From: Planctomycetota bacterium
GTDB lineage: Bacteria > Planctomycetota > Phycisphaerae > WQYP01
DNA length: 5,655 nucleotides
Assembly: GCA_021816165.1 (NCBI GenBank)
Contig: JAKAYZ010000200.1
Coordinates: 1 to 5,655, forward strand
Reading direction: 5' to 3'
Shown in pieces: positions 4,896-5,655 of this stretch (position 1 is the first letter of the stretch; each line of letters opens with the position of its first letter). Made by a program: the position numbers and the translations under genes. The notes under the pieces were generated by a model. It did not search any database and was not told the DNA's origin. It saw only the letters and a list, made by a program, of their open reading frames with translations.

Positions 4896-5655
4896 ATGGC
4901 GAAAACTAAAAACTATTTTGTCTGCCGCCAATGCGGTGCCATGCAGAGCAAATGGATGGGCAAATGCCCCGAGTGCGACGCGTGGGATGCACTGGAAGAA
5001 ACCTTCGCATCCAACGACGCACATCGCCCCAAAGTTCTCTCCGCCAATGGTGGCAATCCGACCGTCGACACGGATTTACCCGCCCTGCCGGTCTCGCAAA
5101 TCCCCGATATGCAAACACCGCGCATGGCCACCGGACTGGCCGAATTTGATCGTGTCATCGGTGGTGGCGTGGTACCGGGGGCGGCTATTCTGCTCGGTGG
5201 CGATCCCGGAATTGGCAAGTCCACCCTGCTGCTGCAGGTCGGCCAGCAACTCGCCGCCCAAGGGTTGAAAGTGCTTTATGTATCCAGCGAAGAGTCGGCA
5301 CCGCAAACCCGTCTCCGCGCTACCCGCCTTGGTGCATCGAGTGATAATCTGCTCGTGTACGCCCAGACCAACATCGATAAGATTGGTGAGCAGATTCAAA
5401 AACTCCGTCCCCATCTGTGCATCGTCGATTCCGTCCAGCTTATCTATCAAGATGCCAACCATTCCGCCCCCGGCAGTGTGTCACAATTAAAAGATTGCTG
5501 CACCAATCTCGTATATCTGGCCAAAGCCAGTGGAACTGCCGTCTGTCTGGTCGGTCACGTCACCAAGCGTGGCCTGCTGGCAGGGCCTAAACTTATTGAA
5601 CACATCGTCGATACCGTTCTCTATTTCGAAGGCGATTCCTATCACGATCACCGCA
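4896..5655 (+). CDS. radA: DNA repair protein RadA/Sms, N-terminal 253 residues (partial, cut by right edge)
   Basis: RadA (Sms) is a RecA-related, hexameric ATPase that works with RecA to drive branch migration and process recombination intermediates. Visible in order: a four-cysteine zinc finger, C10-x2-C13 and C24-x2-C27, with the intervening KWMGKCPEC block typical of the family; a linker; FDRVIGGGVVPG (84-95); Walker A GGDPGIGKST (101-110) with Lys108; SSEES shortly after; Walker B LCIVDS with Asp178; and VGHVTK (219-224) leading into LAGPKLIEH. The RadA-specific KNRFG motif and the C-terminal Lon-like domain lie beyond the window. One deviation is Arg225 where members known to me have Asp or Glu after VTK. 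The start aligns with E. coli RadA, and no other in-frame ATG precedes the first zinc-finger cysteine. There is no Shine-Dalgarno site and the promoter sits directly against the start codon. Confidence 0.95.
   Translation, partial: MAKTKNYFVCRQCGAMQSKWMGKCPECDAWDALEETFASNDAHRPKVLSANGGNPTVDTDLPALPVSQIPDMQTPRMATGLAEFDRVIGGGVVPGAAILLGGDPGIGKSTLLLQVGQQLAAQGLKVLYVSSEESAPQTRLRATRLGASSDNLLVYAQTNIDKIGEQIQKLRPHLCIVDSVQLIYQDANHSAPGSVSQLKDCCTNLVYLAKASGTAVCLVGHVTKRGLLAGPKLIEHIVDTVLYFEGDSYHDHR

Noticed and set aside
4361..4897. 178-codon minus-strand frame covering the lipoprotein 3' end and the radA start
   Set aside because: It is antisense to recognisable TPR repeats and to the radA promoter. The translation shows no domain.

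Overview
The window looks like ordinary chromosomal DNA from a bacterium of the PVC superphylum, most likely a planctomycete (Phycisphaerae-like). This is inferred from the GyrA N-terminus, whose block around the quinolone pocket ([20 protein letters not shown]) has the form I associate with Planctomycetota and Chlamydiae, from the moderately GC-rich base composition, and from a long lipid-anchored TPR protein. No species can be named from the sequence alone. I see no mobile element, tRNA, rRNA, CRISPR array or phage gene.

Layout from left to right. (1) 1-316, minus strand: the first 105 codons of gyrA, running off the left edge. (2) 317-513: an intergenic leader and promoter region for gyrA, with a 10-bp direct repeat and a clustered 7-mer. 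(3) 514-1434, minus strand: uppP (bacA), undecaprenyl-diphosphate phosphatase, with a strong Shine-Dalgarno site. (4) 1435-1894: a 460-bp divergent control region with no convincing gene, holding the uppP promoter on one strand, candidate promoters for the next gene on the other, and several GC-rich hairpins. (5) 1895-4825, plus strand: a 976-residue lipoprotein built largely of TPR-like helical repeats, function unknown. (6) 4826-4895: a short gap with a GC hairpin and a perfect TATAAT. (7) 4896-5655, plus strand: the first 253 codons of radA (sms), cut by the right edge.

The genes do not form one obvious pathway. gyrA and radA serve DNA topology and recombination/repair, uppP recycles the lipid carrier for peptidoglycan and other surface polymers, and the TPR lipoprotein probably works as an envelope scaffold. 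uppP and the lipoprotein gene are divergent and share one intergenic region, so co-regulation of two envelope genes is possible but unproven.

I did not find a clearly new biological system. The points most worth a second look are: radA appears to be transcribed as a leaderless mRNA; GyrA has Ala83 and Pro87 in place of the two residues that normally anchor quinolones; UppP has lost the last Thr of its PGxSRSxxT signature; and the large TPR lipoprotein ends in a strongly basic tail.
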